From positions 62,001 to 126,000 of the forward strand of contig NZ_JAKWFK010000008.1 of NCBI RefSeq assembly GCF_029522115.1: 64,000 nt of DNA. The letters are read 5' to 3'. The translations under genes were made by a program, and so were the position numbers. The notes beneath the pieces are model-generated. The model had not been told where the DNA came from and did no database searches. It saw only the letters and a list, made by a program, of their open reading frames with translations. This DNA is from Trinickia sp. Y13 (GTDB taxonomy: Bacteria; Pseudomonadota; Gammaproteobacteria; Burkholderiales; Burkholderiaceae). Below, piece by piece: positions 36,477 through 45,462 of the stretch; the stretch's first letter is position 1, and each line of letters starts with the position of its first letter.

Positions 36477-38129
36477 ATGGCACGCCTAATTCCCGATGAT
36501 TGGAAGAATTTGGCCGCAACCGGCGCCGCGCAACGCGAGCGCGAAACGCTCACGTTGCTCGAGGCCGCGTTGCCCGAGGGTTACACCGTATATCACGGCG
36601 TGCATTGGACTCGCCTGAATCGGGCTTTCTCCGTATTCGGCGAGGCCGACTTCGTTATCGTGAGCCCGGCCGGGCGCGTCATGCTCGTCGAACAAAAGGC
36701 AGGGTTCTTGCGGGAAACGCCGAAAGGGCTCGTGAAGGTCTATCTGCAAACCGAGCGCAACGTCTCCATTCAGCTGGCTCAGACCATCGAGCGAATGCAT
36801 CGCCGGTTCACCGCAGCCTTCGGCGCCGGCACCTACTGTATCGAAGCGCTGTTGTTTTGTCCCGATTATGTCGTCAAGCAGACCGCGATCGCGGGCATCC
36901 CGCCCGAGGGCATCGTCGATGCCACTCGAAAGGATTGTCTGGTTTCGATCATCCTTGCGGCGTTGCCAGCCGACGAGCCGAAGCTGCCCTGTGCCGCCAA
37001 GATCCATCACTTTTTGTCGGACGAGTTGTCGCTGACACCCGATACGAGCGCGCTGGTCGGCCAGGCGGGCACGCTGGTGACGCGCTTGTCCGGCGGCTTG
37101 GCCACATGGGCGCGCCGGCTCGAATTCTCGCCGTTTCGTCTGCGCGTAGTCGGCACGGCGGGCTCGGGCAAGACTCAGTTGGCCGTGCAAGTGATGAAGG
37201 ATGCGGCCGCGAGCGGCAAGCGCGTGCTGTACGTTTGCTTCAACCGGCCGCTGGCCGACCATATCGCGCGGGTCGCGCCCGAGGGTGCGAAGGTCGCCAA
37301 TTACCATCAGTTGTGCGATTGGATCGCGAGAGATGTCGGCGCGGTGCAGGATTTTCAGACGACGGAGGCATTCGGCCGGCTTGAAACGGTATTTGCCGAC
37401 GCGCCGATCGGCGAGCGGTGGACCTTCGACGTCTTGATCGTCGACGAGGGCCAGGACTTTCAAGAGGCATGGGTAGCCGCCCTGTCGCGTCTGATTCGTC
37501 CGGAAGGCGCTTGGTGGTGGCTGGAAGATCCGCTGCAGAACCTCTATATGCGCGAACCGGTTGCATTGCCCGGATGGACGGTGTTGACGGAGACGACGAA
37601 CTATCGCAGCCCGCGAGACATTTTGGATTTCGTGCGCGAGAAGGTGGGGGGCGCGGTGCCGCGTGCGGCAGGTCTGGTCGCGGGGAGTCCCTTCGACGGC
37701 TCAGATATTTCGATCGCTTCGTACGACGAAGCCGCTGGCGAGACCGTCGTCGATTCGACCAAGCGCGCCATCACGCAGGCGCTTTCGTTGGGGTTCCGCA
37801 AGCAAGACATCGCGGTGTTGTCGTTCCGCGGCCGCGAAGGCTCGGCCCTCACCGCGCTCGAACATCTGGGGCCGCACCGGCTACGCAGCTTTACGGGCAA
37901 GTACGATTTATTCGGCAGCCCGGAGTACCGCGACGGCGACGTGCTGCTCGAGTCGATCTATCGCTTCAAAGGGCAGTCGGCGCCGTGTGTGGTGCTGACG
38001 GAAGTCGACTTCGAGGCCTTTGACGAACGTGCGGCCCGCAAGCTGTTCGTGGGGGCGACGCGCGCCACAATGAAGCTGATCGTAGTCGCGTCGCGCCGCG
38101 CAGCCCCAATGCTCGGCGCGATCATTTGA
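36477..38129 (+). CDS. NERD-domain protein fused to superfamily 1 helicase/ATPase
   Basis: A 550-residue protein. The N-terminus (about 20-130) resembles the NERD nuclease-related domain (GEADFVIVSPAGRVMLVEQK, with the D-x-E-x-K like spacing of restriction-type nucleases). A SF1 helicase core follows: Walker A GTAGSGKTQLA (about 225-235), Walker B LIVDEGQDFQEAW, motif III WWWLEDPLQN, and the C-terminal motifs IYRFKGQSAPCVVL and KLFVGATRATMKLIV. It probably acts in DNA processing or repair; phage-defence roles are known for some NERD proteins, but nothing nearby supports that here. It has its own promoter, as it diverges from the GST gene. Confidence 0.8.
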   Translation: MARLIPDDWKNLAATGAAQRERETLTLLEAALPEGYTVYHGVHWTRLNRAFSVFGEADFVIVSPAGRVMLVEQKAGFLRETPKGLVKVYLQTERNVSIQLAQTIERMHRRFTAAFGAGTYCIEALLFCPDYVVKQTAIAGIPPEGIVDATRKDCLVSIILAALPADEPKLPCAAKIHHFLSDELSLTPDTSALVGQAGTLVTRLSGGLATWARRLEFSPFRLRVVGTAGSGKTQLAVQVMKDAAASGKRVLYVCFNRPLADHIARVAPEGAKVANYHQLCDWIARDVGAVQDFQTTEAFGRLETVFADAPIGERWTFDVLIVDEGQDFQEAWVAALSRLIRPEGAWWWLEDPLQNLYMREPVALPGWTVLTETTNYRSPRDILDFVREKVGGAVPRAAGLVAGSPFDGSDISIASYDEAAGETVVDSTKRAITQALSLGFRKQDIAVLSFRGREGSALTALEHLGPHRLRSFTGKYDLFGSPEYRDGDVLLESIYRFKGQSAPCVVLTEVDFEAFDERAARKLFVGATRATMKLIVVASRRAAPMLGAII

Positions 38130-38280
38130 GGTCATACGTCAAATCAATTTGGCGGAGGGCTATTTCATATACGCTGCTTGTTATTCAAAGATAAACCGAG
38201 CGCTAGAAAACGTTTCCATGTTCCAGGAGCTATTTACCGGCTGTCGAATATACGAATCGACCCATGATGCAATGCGCCAT

Positions 38281-38294
38281 TTGATTTGGATCAA
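38281..38294. promoter_or_regulatory. Perfect FNR/ANR-type box
   Basis: TTGAT-TTGG-ATCAA is an exact match to the FNR consensus TTGATNNNNATCAA, the binding site of oxygen-sensing FNR/ANR regulators. It is 152 bp after the helicase gene and 412 bp before the DUF2158 gene. A TATATT hexamer at 38248-38253 on the minus strand is 37 bases from the box centre, about five bases off the ideal class II spacing. Which transcript it drives is unclear. Confidence 0.55.
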
Positions 38295-38653
38295 GTTATT
38301 AGACTGGCGCGCTGAGCGGTAGCCGAGGATAGGCGCCAAGCCAGTGCTTGCAGAATAGGCCGAAACCCTTTGCTGGCGGGCATTTTGGGGTGCCGCGCGT
38401 GCGCTTTGAAAAGTACGATTTTTACGGTTTAACGATAACCCCTCCCTAATCTAACCGGGTGGATTTATCGCTCTCTAAAATCGCATGACGGATTGTCGAA
38501 CCCCGGATTGCGACAAAATCCTTCTCCATGTTTTCCCTAGAATTGCTTGTAGAATAAAAATTCTATTGTTAGTCTTTGCTTGACCTCGGTGGTTATGTAG
38601 AGGGGGCAGGGGCGAGCGGCTCCATTATTTGTTTTCCGTTCGTCACCGCACAA

Positions 38654-38684
38654 TTGAAACGCCGTCGCGCACGCGACGGTTCAA
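38654..38684 (+). promoter_or_regulatory. Leader hairpin before the DUF2158 gene
   Basis: Arms TTGAA (38654-38658) and CCGTCGC (38662-38668) pair with GCGACGG (38673-38679) and TTCAA (38680-38684) across a GCAC loop and a three-base bulge. It ends 21 bases before the ATG, leaving room for the GGAG ribosome site. It could be a translational control element or the terminator of an upstream small RNA. Confidence 0.4.
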
Positions 38685-38705
38685 ATGCTTGGCGACGGAG
38701 TCCTT

Positions 38706-39005
38706 ATGTCGAATGCTACCCGTGACGCGGTTGAACAGTATTGCGTAGGCGACGTCGTAACGCTCAAAGCGGGCGGCTCGCGCATGACAGTGACGGCCAT
38801 CACCGCCGAAGGCGTGCTGTGCCAATGGTTCGACGAACACGGGGAATTTCGGCAGGGCGTATTCGCACGCGAGGTGCTCGGCTGGGAGCCCCGCTCCATT
38901 CCGCCTGGGCTCGTTCACGTTCGCGGGTACGGCGCCGGCGCGTGGACCAACTCGCTGACAGCGGGCGCCACGTTCGCGCGCACGGCCCTCAAATCCGCTG
39001 TCTAA
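38706..39005 (+). CDS. DUF2158-family small protein
   Basis: A 99-residue protein with the YodC/DUF2158 beta-barrel pattern in its first 60 residues: FxVGDVV-like YCVGDVVTLKAGGSRMTV, then AEGVLCQWFD and RQGVFAREVL. The family is widespread and uncharacterised. ATG 38706 has GGAG eight bases upstream. The C-terminal 35 residues extend beyond the domain and look less ordered. Confidence 0.72.
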   Translation: MSNATRDAVEQYCVGDVVTLKAGGSRMTVTAITAEGVLCQWFDEHGEFRQGVFAREVLGWEPRSIPPGLVHVRGYGAGAWTNSLTAGATFARTALKSAV

Positions 39006-39068
39006 CCGAACAAAAACAGGCGGCGCAATCGCGCTGGCAGCGCGACGACACCGCGCTGCCGCGCTGTC

Positions 39069-39377
39069 TCAGCGGTTGTGATCGCGCTTGGCCGCGCGCT
39101 GTTCGATACGCGAGAACAGTGCGGCCGAGAATGCGGTCATGCTCAGTAGCCGGCGCTTTGCCGTGATGGAGCGAGCGATGCCGGGTGGGGGATTGGGCAG
39201 GAACGCCCAGTAAAGCGCGAGCAGCCAGCCGAACACGGTCCAGCCCATACATGCGTTGAACAGCGCGATCGTAAGCAGGTCATGGCGGCCTCGGCGGTCT
39301 GCGACGATGGCCGGCAAAAAGTAAATCGCCAGGGCAAACACGACCTCTACGACTTCTAAGGCTACGTGGCCCAACAT
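39069..39377 (-). CDS. Superinfection-immunity-like small membrane protein
   Basis: A 102-residue protein with two hydrophobic helices. The first, at residues 5-23, ends LPAIVADRRGRHD. The second holds ALFNACMGWTVFGWLLALYWAF, the N-x-x-x-GWT-x-x-GW-x-x-AL pattern of the Imm_superinfect family first seen in phage immunity proteins. Most chromosomal members are not near phage genes, and the same is true here, so the name describes the family and not a proven role. ATG 39377 starts directly at helix 1; longer starts at 39455 or further upstream are possible but would overlap the next promoter. Confidence 0.7.
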   Translation of the reverse strand: MLGHVALEVVEVVFALAIYFLPAIVADRRGRHDLLTIALFNACMGWTVFGWLLALYWAFLPNPPPGIARSITAKRRLLSMTAFSAALFSRIEQRAAKRDHNR

Positions 39378-39484
39378 GGCACTCGCCTCGAAGAGTGGGG
39401 TGAGTTCGATTGTCGCGCATTCGGGACGGCTGCGCACGGCGATCGGGTCTATCATGTGCGCTTTGACTGCCACAGCCCACCGCC

Positions 39485-40945
39485 ATGACAGCACATGATG
39501 CGAAGCAGCAAAGCAAATCGATAGATCCGCACGCATTAACACAGTTCGTCGAACGCAAATGGGATGAAGAAATCGTCCCCGCTCTGACCGAATACATCGC
39601 GATTCCCGCCAAAAGCCCCGCATTCGATGCCGATTGGCAAAAGCATGGCTACCTCGAGCGCGTCGTGACCGATGCCGCGAGCTGGGCGCAAGCGCAGCGG
39701 GTGCAAGGCCTTAAGCTCGAGATCGTGCGCTTGCCGGGGCGCACACCCGTGATCTTTTTCGAGGCGCCCGCCACGGCGCCCGGCAGCACCGACACTGTCG
39801 TGCTATATGGCCATCTCGACAAGCAGCCCGAGTTCGACGGATGGCGAAAGGATCTCGGCCCCTGGACGCCGAAGTACGAGCACGGCAAGCTGTACGGCCG
39901 CGGCGGCGCCGACGATGGATATGCCATTTACGCGAGCATGTGCGCGCTTGCCGCGCTCGACGAGCAGGGTGTGGCACGCCCTCGCTGCGTCGGTCTGATC
40001 GAGACGTGCGAAGAATCGGGCAGCTACGATCTGCTGCCCTATGTCGATGCGCTGCGCGAACGCCTCGGCAATGTCGCGCTCGTCGTCTGTCTCGATTCGG
40101 GCGCCGGCAATTACGATCAACTTTGGTTGACTACGTCGCTGCGTGGTCTCGTCGGCGGTTCGCTCGAAGTTCAGGTGCTCGACGAGGGCGTTCATTCGGG
40201 CTCTTACGGCGGCATCGTGCCATCGAGCTTTCGCGTCATGCGGCAATTGTTCGAACGCCTGGAAGATGCGGCGACGGGCAATCTATTGCCGGCGGCCTTC
40301 CACTGCGAGATACCGCCCAGCCGGGAGGCGGAAGCGCGAGCCACGGCCGCCATTCTTGGCGACGAAGTGTGGAAGGCATCGCCTTGGGCCTGCGGGCAGG
40401 ATGGCAAGCCGGTATTGCCGGTGACGACCGACCCCTACGAAGCGCTGCTCAATGCGACCTGGCGGCCTTCGCTTTCGGTCACGGGCGCCGAAGGGTTGCC
40501 TGCCCTCGCGAGCGCGGGCAATGTACTGCGTCCGCGAACGGCCTTCAAACTCTCGCTGCGGGTGCCGGCGCTCGTCGATGCGGCGCGTGCGGTTGCCGAT
40601 CTCAAGGCGCTGCTCGAGCTCGATCCGCCCTATAACGCGAAGGTAACGTTCAAGCCGGATGCGAGCGCGAACGGCTGGAACGCGCCGGATCTCGCGCCGT
40701 GGCTCGCGCAAGCGGTCAACGACGCATCGCGCGCGCATTTCGGCGCCGATTGCGCCTTTATCGGGCAAGGCGGCACTATCCCGTTGATGAACGTATTGCA
40801 GGAAGGGTTTCCGCAGTCGCAGTTCGTCGTCTGCGGCGTGCTGGGTCCGAAATCGAATGCCCATGGGCCGAACGAATTCTTGCACGTCCCGTTCGCCAAG
40901 AAGTTGACGGCTGCAATGGCGCATGTGATCTCGGCAACGCCATAA
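39485..40945 (+). CDS. M20-family metallopeptidase (dipeptidase)
   Basis: A 486-residue zinc peptidase of the M20 family, likely cytosolic. Metal and catalytic motifs are in order: YGHLDKQPEF (first His and catalytic Asp), GRGGADDGYA (bridging Asp), TCEESGS (catalytic Glu pair), LDSGAG (second-site Asp) and NAHGPNEFLHV (C-terminal His). It also has the lid-domain insert. The family includes carnosinase-like dipeptidases that cut short peptides. It is monocistronic, divergent from the immunity-like gene. Confidence 0.9.
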   Translation: MTAHDAKQQSKSIDPHALTQFVERKWDEEIVPALTEYIAIPAKSPAFDADWQKHGYLERVVTDAASWAQAQRVQGLKLEIVRLPGRTPVIFFEAPATAPGSTDTVVLYGHLDKQPEFDGWRKDLGPWTPKYEHGKLYGRGGADDGYAIYASMCALAALDEQGVARPRCVGLIETCEESGSYDLLPYVDALRERLGNVALVVCLDSGAGNYDQLWLTTSLRGLVGGSLEVQVLDEGVHSGSYGGIVPSSFRVMRQLFERLEDAATGNLLPAAFHCEIPPSREAEARATAAILGDEVWKASPWACGQDGKPVLPVTTDPYEALLNATWRPSLSVTGAEGLPALASAGNVLRPRTAFKLSLRVPALVDAARAVADLKALLELDPPYNAKVTFKPDASANGWNAPDLAPWLAQAVNDASRAHFGADCAFIGQGGTIPLMNVLQEGFPQSQFVVCGVLGPKSNAHGPNEFLHVPFAKKLTAAMAHVISATP

Positions 40946-41040
40946 CGCGCAGGGTCTTTCTTTGAGCGCGGATGCCGCGGGCGTCCGCGAATCGCACTCG
41001 CATCATGAACGACAGTGGACAATAACAAACGAGGTTCGAC

Positions 41041-41619
41041 GTGGCGATATTGATTCTCGGCTTGCTCATTTTTATCGGTGTTCATAGCACGCGGCTCGTC
41101 GCCCCGGCATGGCGCAACGAGCAGGCCGCTCGATTCGGCGAGCATGGATGGAAAGGCCTATATTCCGTCGCCTCGCTCGTGGGATTCGTACTGATCGTGT
41201 GGGGTTATGGCGTCGCGAGGCGAACGCCGGCCGTATTGTGGTCCCCGCCCATTGGCGCCCGGCATCTCACGGCACTGCTCGTAGCGCTCGCGTTCGTGTT
41301 GATCGCCGCCGCTTACGTGCCGGGCAATCGGATCAAGCGAACGATCGGGCATCCGATGATGGTGGGCGTCGCCGTCTGGGCGCTGGCTCATCTGCTTGCG
41401 AACGGCACGCTCAACGCCGTCCTGCTCTTCGGCGTCTTTCTGATTTGGGGCGCGGTCGGCGCGGTCGTTTCGCGGCGGCGCGATCGGATGGCCGGCGTGC
41501 AATATCCGGCCGGTACCGTTTCGGGCGATACGAAAGTCGTGATCGTCGGCTTGATCGCCTGGGCGCTGTTCGCCTTCGTGCTGCATCGCTGGCTGATCGG
41601 CATGAGCCCGCTCGGCTGA
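41041..41619 (+). CDS. NnrU-family membrane protein
   Basis: A 192-residue integral membrane protein with five or six helices. It begins ILILGLLIFIGVHSTRLVAP and contains GHPMMVGVAVWALAHLLANG, the NnrU pattern. NnrU-like proteins are linked to denitrification in some bacteria and resemble isoprenoid-modifying membrane enzymes, but function is not settled. The start is GTG 41041; no ATG fits the first helix. It follows the M20 gene by 95 bp and could be co-transcribed. Confidence 0.85.
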   Translation: MAILILGLLIFIGVHSTRLVAPAWRNEQAARFGEHGWKGLYSVASLVGFVLIVWGYGVARRTPAVLWSPPIGARHLTALLVALAFVLIAAAYVPGNRIKRTIGHPMMVGVAVWALAHLLANGTLNAVLLFGVFLIWGAVGAVVSRRRDRMAGVQYPAGTVSGDTKVVIVGLIAWALFAFVLHRWLIGMSPLG

Positions 41620-41646
41620 GCGGGTATCGTGGCGGCGCTCGGCCGC

Positions 41647-42858
41647 TCAGTCCATGGCGAGGATCGCTCGTGCGACTTCGGGCGGCGCCAAGCCGATCGT
41701 CAACTCGGGCGTGCCGTGCCAGTGCGCGCAACGACGAAGCGCGCGGCGTAGCTCGGCAAGCATCGACGCGCCGGCGCGCACCCCAGGCTCGAGATGGAGC
41801 GACTTCAATTCGAACACGCCTCGTTCGCGATGCGCTTTCGCGTCGACGCGCCCAATCAGTTTGCCGCGATGAAGAATGGGCAGGCAGAAGTAGCCGTACT
41901 TGCGTTTGGCCGCCGGCGTGTAGCATTCGATCGCGTAGTCGAAGTCGAATAGGGCGGCTGCGCGTTTGCGGTCCCACACGACCGGATCGAACGGCGAGAG
42001 CAACGTGGTAACCGTCGAGCGTAGACGCCCCTGGGCGGCATCCTCGATCAACGGCGTCAACTCGGTCGGCACGAAAGCATCCTGTTTCCATCCTTCTACG
42101 CGCACGACGATGGCCTCGCCCCGATCGGCCAGCGCATGAAGCTCGGCCGTGTAGGGGCGGCGCTCGATTCGATAGTAATCGGCAATCCAGTCGGCACGGC
42201 TGACGCCCAAGGCACGGCAGGTTCGGGCGACGAGCGTTTGCGACACGGTGTCGGCCGGCGGCAGATCGCGCTCGTCGTTCCAGTTGGGCATCACGCGCTC
42301 GGCGATGTCATACACGCGATGAAAGTTGTGCCGGTGCGCGACCATCAGGCGCCCCAGTGTGAAGAGCACTTCCAAGTGGCGTTTTTCCGGCTTCCAATCC
42401 CACCAGCCATTGCCGCGGCCCGCTTCGCGGGCGAAGTCCGCCGCGCGTACCGGCCCGTGCTCGCGCACGCGAGCGAGCAGGCGCTCGATTTCGTCCCGGT
42501 GTCGTTTATGCCAATCGGCCGCGTATTTCCAGCCCATCTTGCTCGGATCGAGCATGCGGTGGCGCACGAGCCCGTAGTCTTCGATCGGCACGAAACAAGC
42601 CTCGTGCGACCAATATTCGAACAGGCGCCCTTCGGCGAGGTGCTCGTCGAGCCACTGCGGATGGTACGGGCCGATGCGGCTGAACAGGACGAAATACGGG
42701 CTGCGCGCAACGACGTGAATCGTATCGATCTGTAATTGCGCCATGCGGCGAATGGCGGCCAGCACGTCGTCTTTGTTTGCTTTTCGGCGCGGGGGCGATA
42801 GTAGCCCCTGCGCAGCCAAATGTAGTGTGCGCGCGGCGGCCAGCGGGATCGTCGTCAT
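41647..42858 (-). CDS. AlkX-type DNA glycosylase (YcaQ family)
   Basis: A 403-residue HTH_42/YcaQ-family protein made of winged-helix modules. The catalytic segment is QIDT at residues 43-46, the QxD (Q-phi-D) form found in YcaQ/AlkX. This differs from the QxQ form of AlkZ enzymes in antibiotic clusters. YcaQ of E. coli removes alkylated bases and unhooks interstrand crosslinks. Other family blocks are ARSPYFVLFSRIG, FEYWSHEACFVP and LLSPFDPVVWDR. ATG 42858 gives the expected N-terminus; an ATG at 42909 upstream adds a segment without homology. Confidence 0.88.
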   Translation of the reverse strand: MTTIPLAAARTLHLAAQGLLSPPRRKANKDDVLAAIRRMAQLQIDTIHVVARSPYFVLFSRIGPYHPQWLDEHLAEGRLFEYWSHEACFVPIEDYGLVRHRMLDPSKMGWKYAADWHKRHRDEIERLLARVREHGPVRAADFAREAGRGNGWWDWKPEKRHLEVLFTLGRLMVAHRHNFHRVYDIAERVMPNWNDERDLPPADTVSQTLVARTCRALGVSRADWIADYYRIERRPYTAELHALADRGEAIVVRVEGWKQDAFVPTELTPLIEDAAQGRLRSTVTTLLSPFDPVVWDRKRAAALFDFDYAIECYTPAAKRKYGYFCLPILHRGKLIGRVDAKAHRERGVFELKSLHLEPGVRAGASMLAELRRALRRCAHWHGTPELTIGLAPPEVARAILAMD

Positions 42859-42995
42859 TGGCAGGGTCTCGCGATACCTATCGTGCTTGGCGGATGTCGA
42901 AGCGTACACCGGCGGTGCGCTTCATGCATTCGGGCCAAGCAAGGACGGCCGCCGGCCCCAACGAAGGGCGGCCGTACTCGACGCGGCGTCGCTGA

Positions 42996-44249
42996 CTATC
43001 GAGAAAGCGGCCGCGGAAAGAGCGGGCGAACCAGAAGCGGGGCGAGCCCAGCGACGAACCAGACGAGCGTCCACGACGTGGCCGCGAGCAGATGCGCCAG
43101 CCCGAGCGGCACGAGAAAAAGGCCGGCGTACACGAGCGCGTTGGCCATGCCGAGCGCGGTGCCTGCGCGCGCCGGTCCCGCGAGCGTCGCGAGTTCTGCG
43201 TAAGCCACGCCGTGCCATGCCGACACGCACACACCGGCGACGACGGTTATGACGACGATGGCGGCGACGGGCGCCGCGTGCCCAAGCGCTACGACCGCGG
43301 TCAATGCGGCGAAAGGCAAGGCCGCTGCGATCGTGGAGCCGCGCAGATAAGCGCGCCGATTGCCGTGACGATCCGTATAACGGCCGCTCCATACGCGCAT
43401 TGCCATCGCGCCCACCTGCAGCGACGCCATCGCCGCGCTGATGCCGAACGTGCCGAGGTGCCCGAAGTCGTGCAAAAACACGGTCCCGAGCGTCAGGATG
43501 GCGAACTGAGGCACGCATAGCAAGGCAATGCCCAGCGCCACCCGCCATATCTGCATTTCGCGCAGCGCGCTGGGTTGGTTCGCGGGCGCGCTCGGCCGTG
43601 CCGCGCTCGGCGCGGCCGATGCGTCGGGCGGCTCGCGGAGCCAGCGCAGCGCGAAGATCGCAGGCGCCGCACACATGAGCGCCAGCACGCTGTAGACGGC
43701 GGCAAAGCCGTGCGCCGAAGCGAGCCACGGCAGCAACGAGGCGCCGATGCCGCCGCCCATCGGTACGGCGGTCTGCCGGATGCTCATGGCGATGCCGCGT
43801 TCGCCTTCCTTGAACCAACTCATGATCGCGCGGCCGCTCGAGCCGTTGACGCTACCGCCCAGCAAGCCGACGAGCGCCATGGCGAGCACGAGCAGCCATA
43901 ACGCCGGGATGGCCGTGGGCGAGGGGACGAGATAAAGCGCCATGGATAGCAGCGCGAGCGCGGTCCCGAGCAATCCGGCGACGAGCACCGGCCGATCGCC
44001 GAACCGATCGGTGGCCACGCCCCACGGCAACTCGGACAGCGCGATCCCCAGCCCGGTAGCGCCTAGCACGAGACCGAGTTGCGCATTGCCGAGCTGGTAG
44101 CCCGTGCGCATCCAGACAGCCGTCGTCGGAATGCCCGCGGCTACAGCGGAAAAAGCGGCATTCGCGGCGACGCCGACACCCAGCACTTTCCATCGATGTG
44201 ACGCACCGAGCGTCTTTGTCCGTGTATCGACGAGATATTGCGCATCCAT
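42996..44249 (-). CDS. MFS transporter
   Basis: A 417-residue major facilitator with twelve predicted helices. The loop 2-3 motif is seen in GVATDRFGDRPVLV and its counterpart in GRYTDRHGNRRAY. The central loop is Pro/Ala-rich. Substrate is unknown; the early part resembles CynX/NimT-like and other drug or organic-anion carriers. ATG 44249 begins a short leader before helix 1, and the open frame upstream runs antisense into the neighbour. It diverges from a LysR gene that probably controls it. Confidence 0.88.
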   Translation of the reverse strand: MDAQYLVDTRTKTLGASHRWKVLGVGVAANAAFSAVAAGIPTTAVWMRTGYQLGNAQLGLVLGATGLGIALSELPWGVATDRFGDRPVLVAGLLGTALALLSMALYLVPSPTAIPALWLLVLAMALVGLLGGSVNGSSGRAIMSWFKEGERGIAMSIRQTAVPMGGGIGASLLPWLASAHGFAAVYSVLALMCAAPAIFALRWLREPPDASAAPSAARPSAPANQPSALREMQIWRVALGIALLCVPQFAILTLGTVFLHDFGHLGTFGISAAMASLQVGAMAMRVWSGRYTDRHGNRRAYLRGSTIAAALPFAALTAVVALGHAAPVAAIVVITVVAGVCVSAWHGVAYAELATLAGPARAGTALGMANALVYAGLFLVPLGLAHLLAATSWTLVWFVAGLAPLLVRPLFPRPLSR

Positions 44250-44349
44250 AGGTTGCTCCGCAGCAGATTTGACGGAGGCAGTGTCCCACCCTATCATCGT
44301 GCTGAAAATCGGATAATTTAAAACCTTCCGTTCGGAAAAACAGGACGAT

Positions 44350-45276
44350 ATGAGCCAAGCGAACTTCGATGTAGCGGCGCTGCGCAGCTTCGTCACGGGC
44401 ATGGACTTGGGCAGCTTCGCGAAGGCGGCGGACCGCGTGGGCCGCTCCACTTCTGCGGTCAGCGCGCAAATCAGAAAGTTGGAAGAGCAGGTGGGCGCGC
44501 CGCTGTTTCGCAAGGCGGGCCGCGGTCTAGGGCTGACGGATGCGGGCGAGGTGATGCTGCGTTATGCGCGCCGGCTGGTCGAACTCAACGACGAGGCGGT
44601 CGCCGCTGCCAGGGGCACCGATCTCGAGGGCTGGGTGCGACTGGGTCTGCAGGAGGACTTCGGCGAGTCGTTGCTGCCGGGCGTTCTCGGGCGCTTTGCG
44701 CGGGCGCACCCGAAAGTGCGCATTGAAGCGCGCGTCGCGCGCAATGCCGAGCTGACGGAGCGGCTCGACGCCGGCGAGCTCGATCTCGCGCTGGTATGGG
44801 ACGACTTCAAGCTTGGGATGCGCTCGCGGCGCGCGTCGGGCGCTAGCGTCGATGTCGCCAAGCCCGCCATGCATTGGATCGGCTCGGACGCGCTGCAATG
44901 GACGCGCGACAGTGGCGAACCGTTGCCGCTCGTATTGTTCGACGGTGCGTGCGTGGTGTGTTCGCTTGCAACCGACGCACTCGATCGCGCGGGTATCGCA
45001 TGGCGCGTTGCGCTGACCAGCCCGAGCCTCGCCGGGTTGTGGGCCGCCGCCGCAGCGGGGCTTGGCCTCACCGTGCGCACGGCCTATGGCTTGCCGCAGA
45101 CGGTGCGTACCATCGATCCGGTCGCATACGGTTTGCCCGCGTTGCCCGCCCTGGGTCTGACGTTGCTGCGCGCATCGAGCGTGGCCGCGCCGCCGGTCGA
45201 TCAGCTCGCGCAGATCGTGGTCGACGCCGTGCGTGGGTTCGCGAGCGAGCGGGGCGTCGAGCGCATCGCCGCTTGA
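44350..45276 (+). CDS. LysR-family transcriptional regulator
   Basis: A 308-residue LysR protein with HTH at residues 5-65 (FDVAALRSFVTGMDLGSFAK, STSAVSAQIRKLEEQVG, LFRKAGRG). The effector domain has WVRLGLQEDFGE and LDLALVWDD. It diverges from the MFS gene with a 100-bp gap. In the gap a 12-base palindrome TTCCG-TT-CGGAA lies at 44326-44337, 12 bases before the ATG, a possible autoregulatory site. Confidence 0.9.
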   Translation: MSQANFDVAALRSFVTGMDLGSFAKAADRVGRSTSAVSAQIRKLEEQVGAPLFRKAGRGLGLTDAGEVMLRYARRLVELNDEAVAAARGTDLEGWVRLGLQEDFGESLLPGVLGRFARAHPKVRIEARVARNAELTERLDAGELDLALVWDDFKLGMRSRRASGASVDVAKPAMHWIGSDALQWTRDSGEPLPLVLFDGACVVCSLATDALDRAGIAWRVALTSPSLAGLWAAAAAGLGLTVRTAYGLPQTVRTIDPVAYGLPALPALGLTLLRASSVAAPPVDQLAQIVVDAVRGFASERGVERIAA

Positions 45277-45305
45277 GTGAGCGCCTGGCTCGGGTATGAA
45301 CAAGG

Positions 45306-45338
45306 TTCGTAAATATGCGAAGCTTCGCATATTACGAA
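45306..45338. repeat. Near-perfect 33-base palindrome between genes
   Basis: The core is a perfect 22-base palindrome (45312-45333; left arm AATATGCGAAG). Outside it, TTCGTAA on the left and TTACGAA on the right continue the pairing with one unpaired A. It lies 30 bp after the LysR stop and 124 bp before the stop of the convergent transglycosylase-like gene. It lacks a T-tract, so it is either an operator-like site or a bidirectional RNA hairpin. Confidence 0.6.
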
Positions 45339-45462
45339 TCCCGGCCGATCCTCGTCAACGGTGCCGCGCCCTCGACGCCGCGCGCACCGCGAACATCCAT
45401 TCGTTCACGCGAAGCGTGTGCGCTGGGAGCAGCGGATGGAAGTGGAGCATCGGGCAGGAAGC

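Larger units (their letters stand above)
38130..38705. other. AT-rich 575-bp non-coding stretch
   Basis: No protein-coding frame is supported here. The segment is unusually AT-rich and holds a perfect FNR-type box (38281-38294) and a strong hairpin just before the next gene (38654-38684). Length and composition would fit a small RNA gene or an extended regulatory leader, but I cannot define a transcript. Confidence 0.5.
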
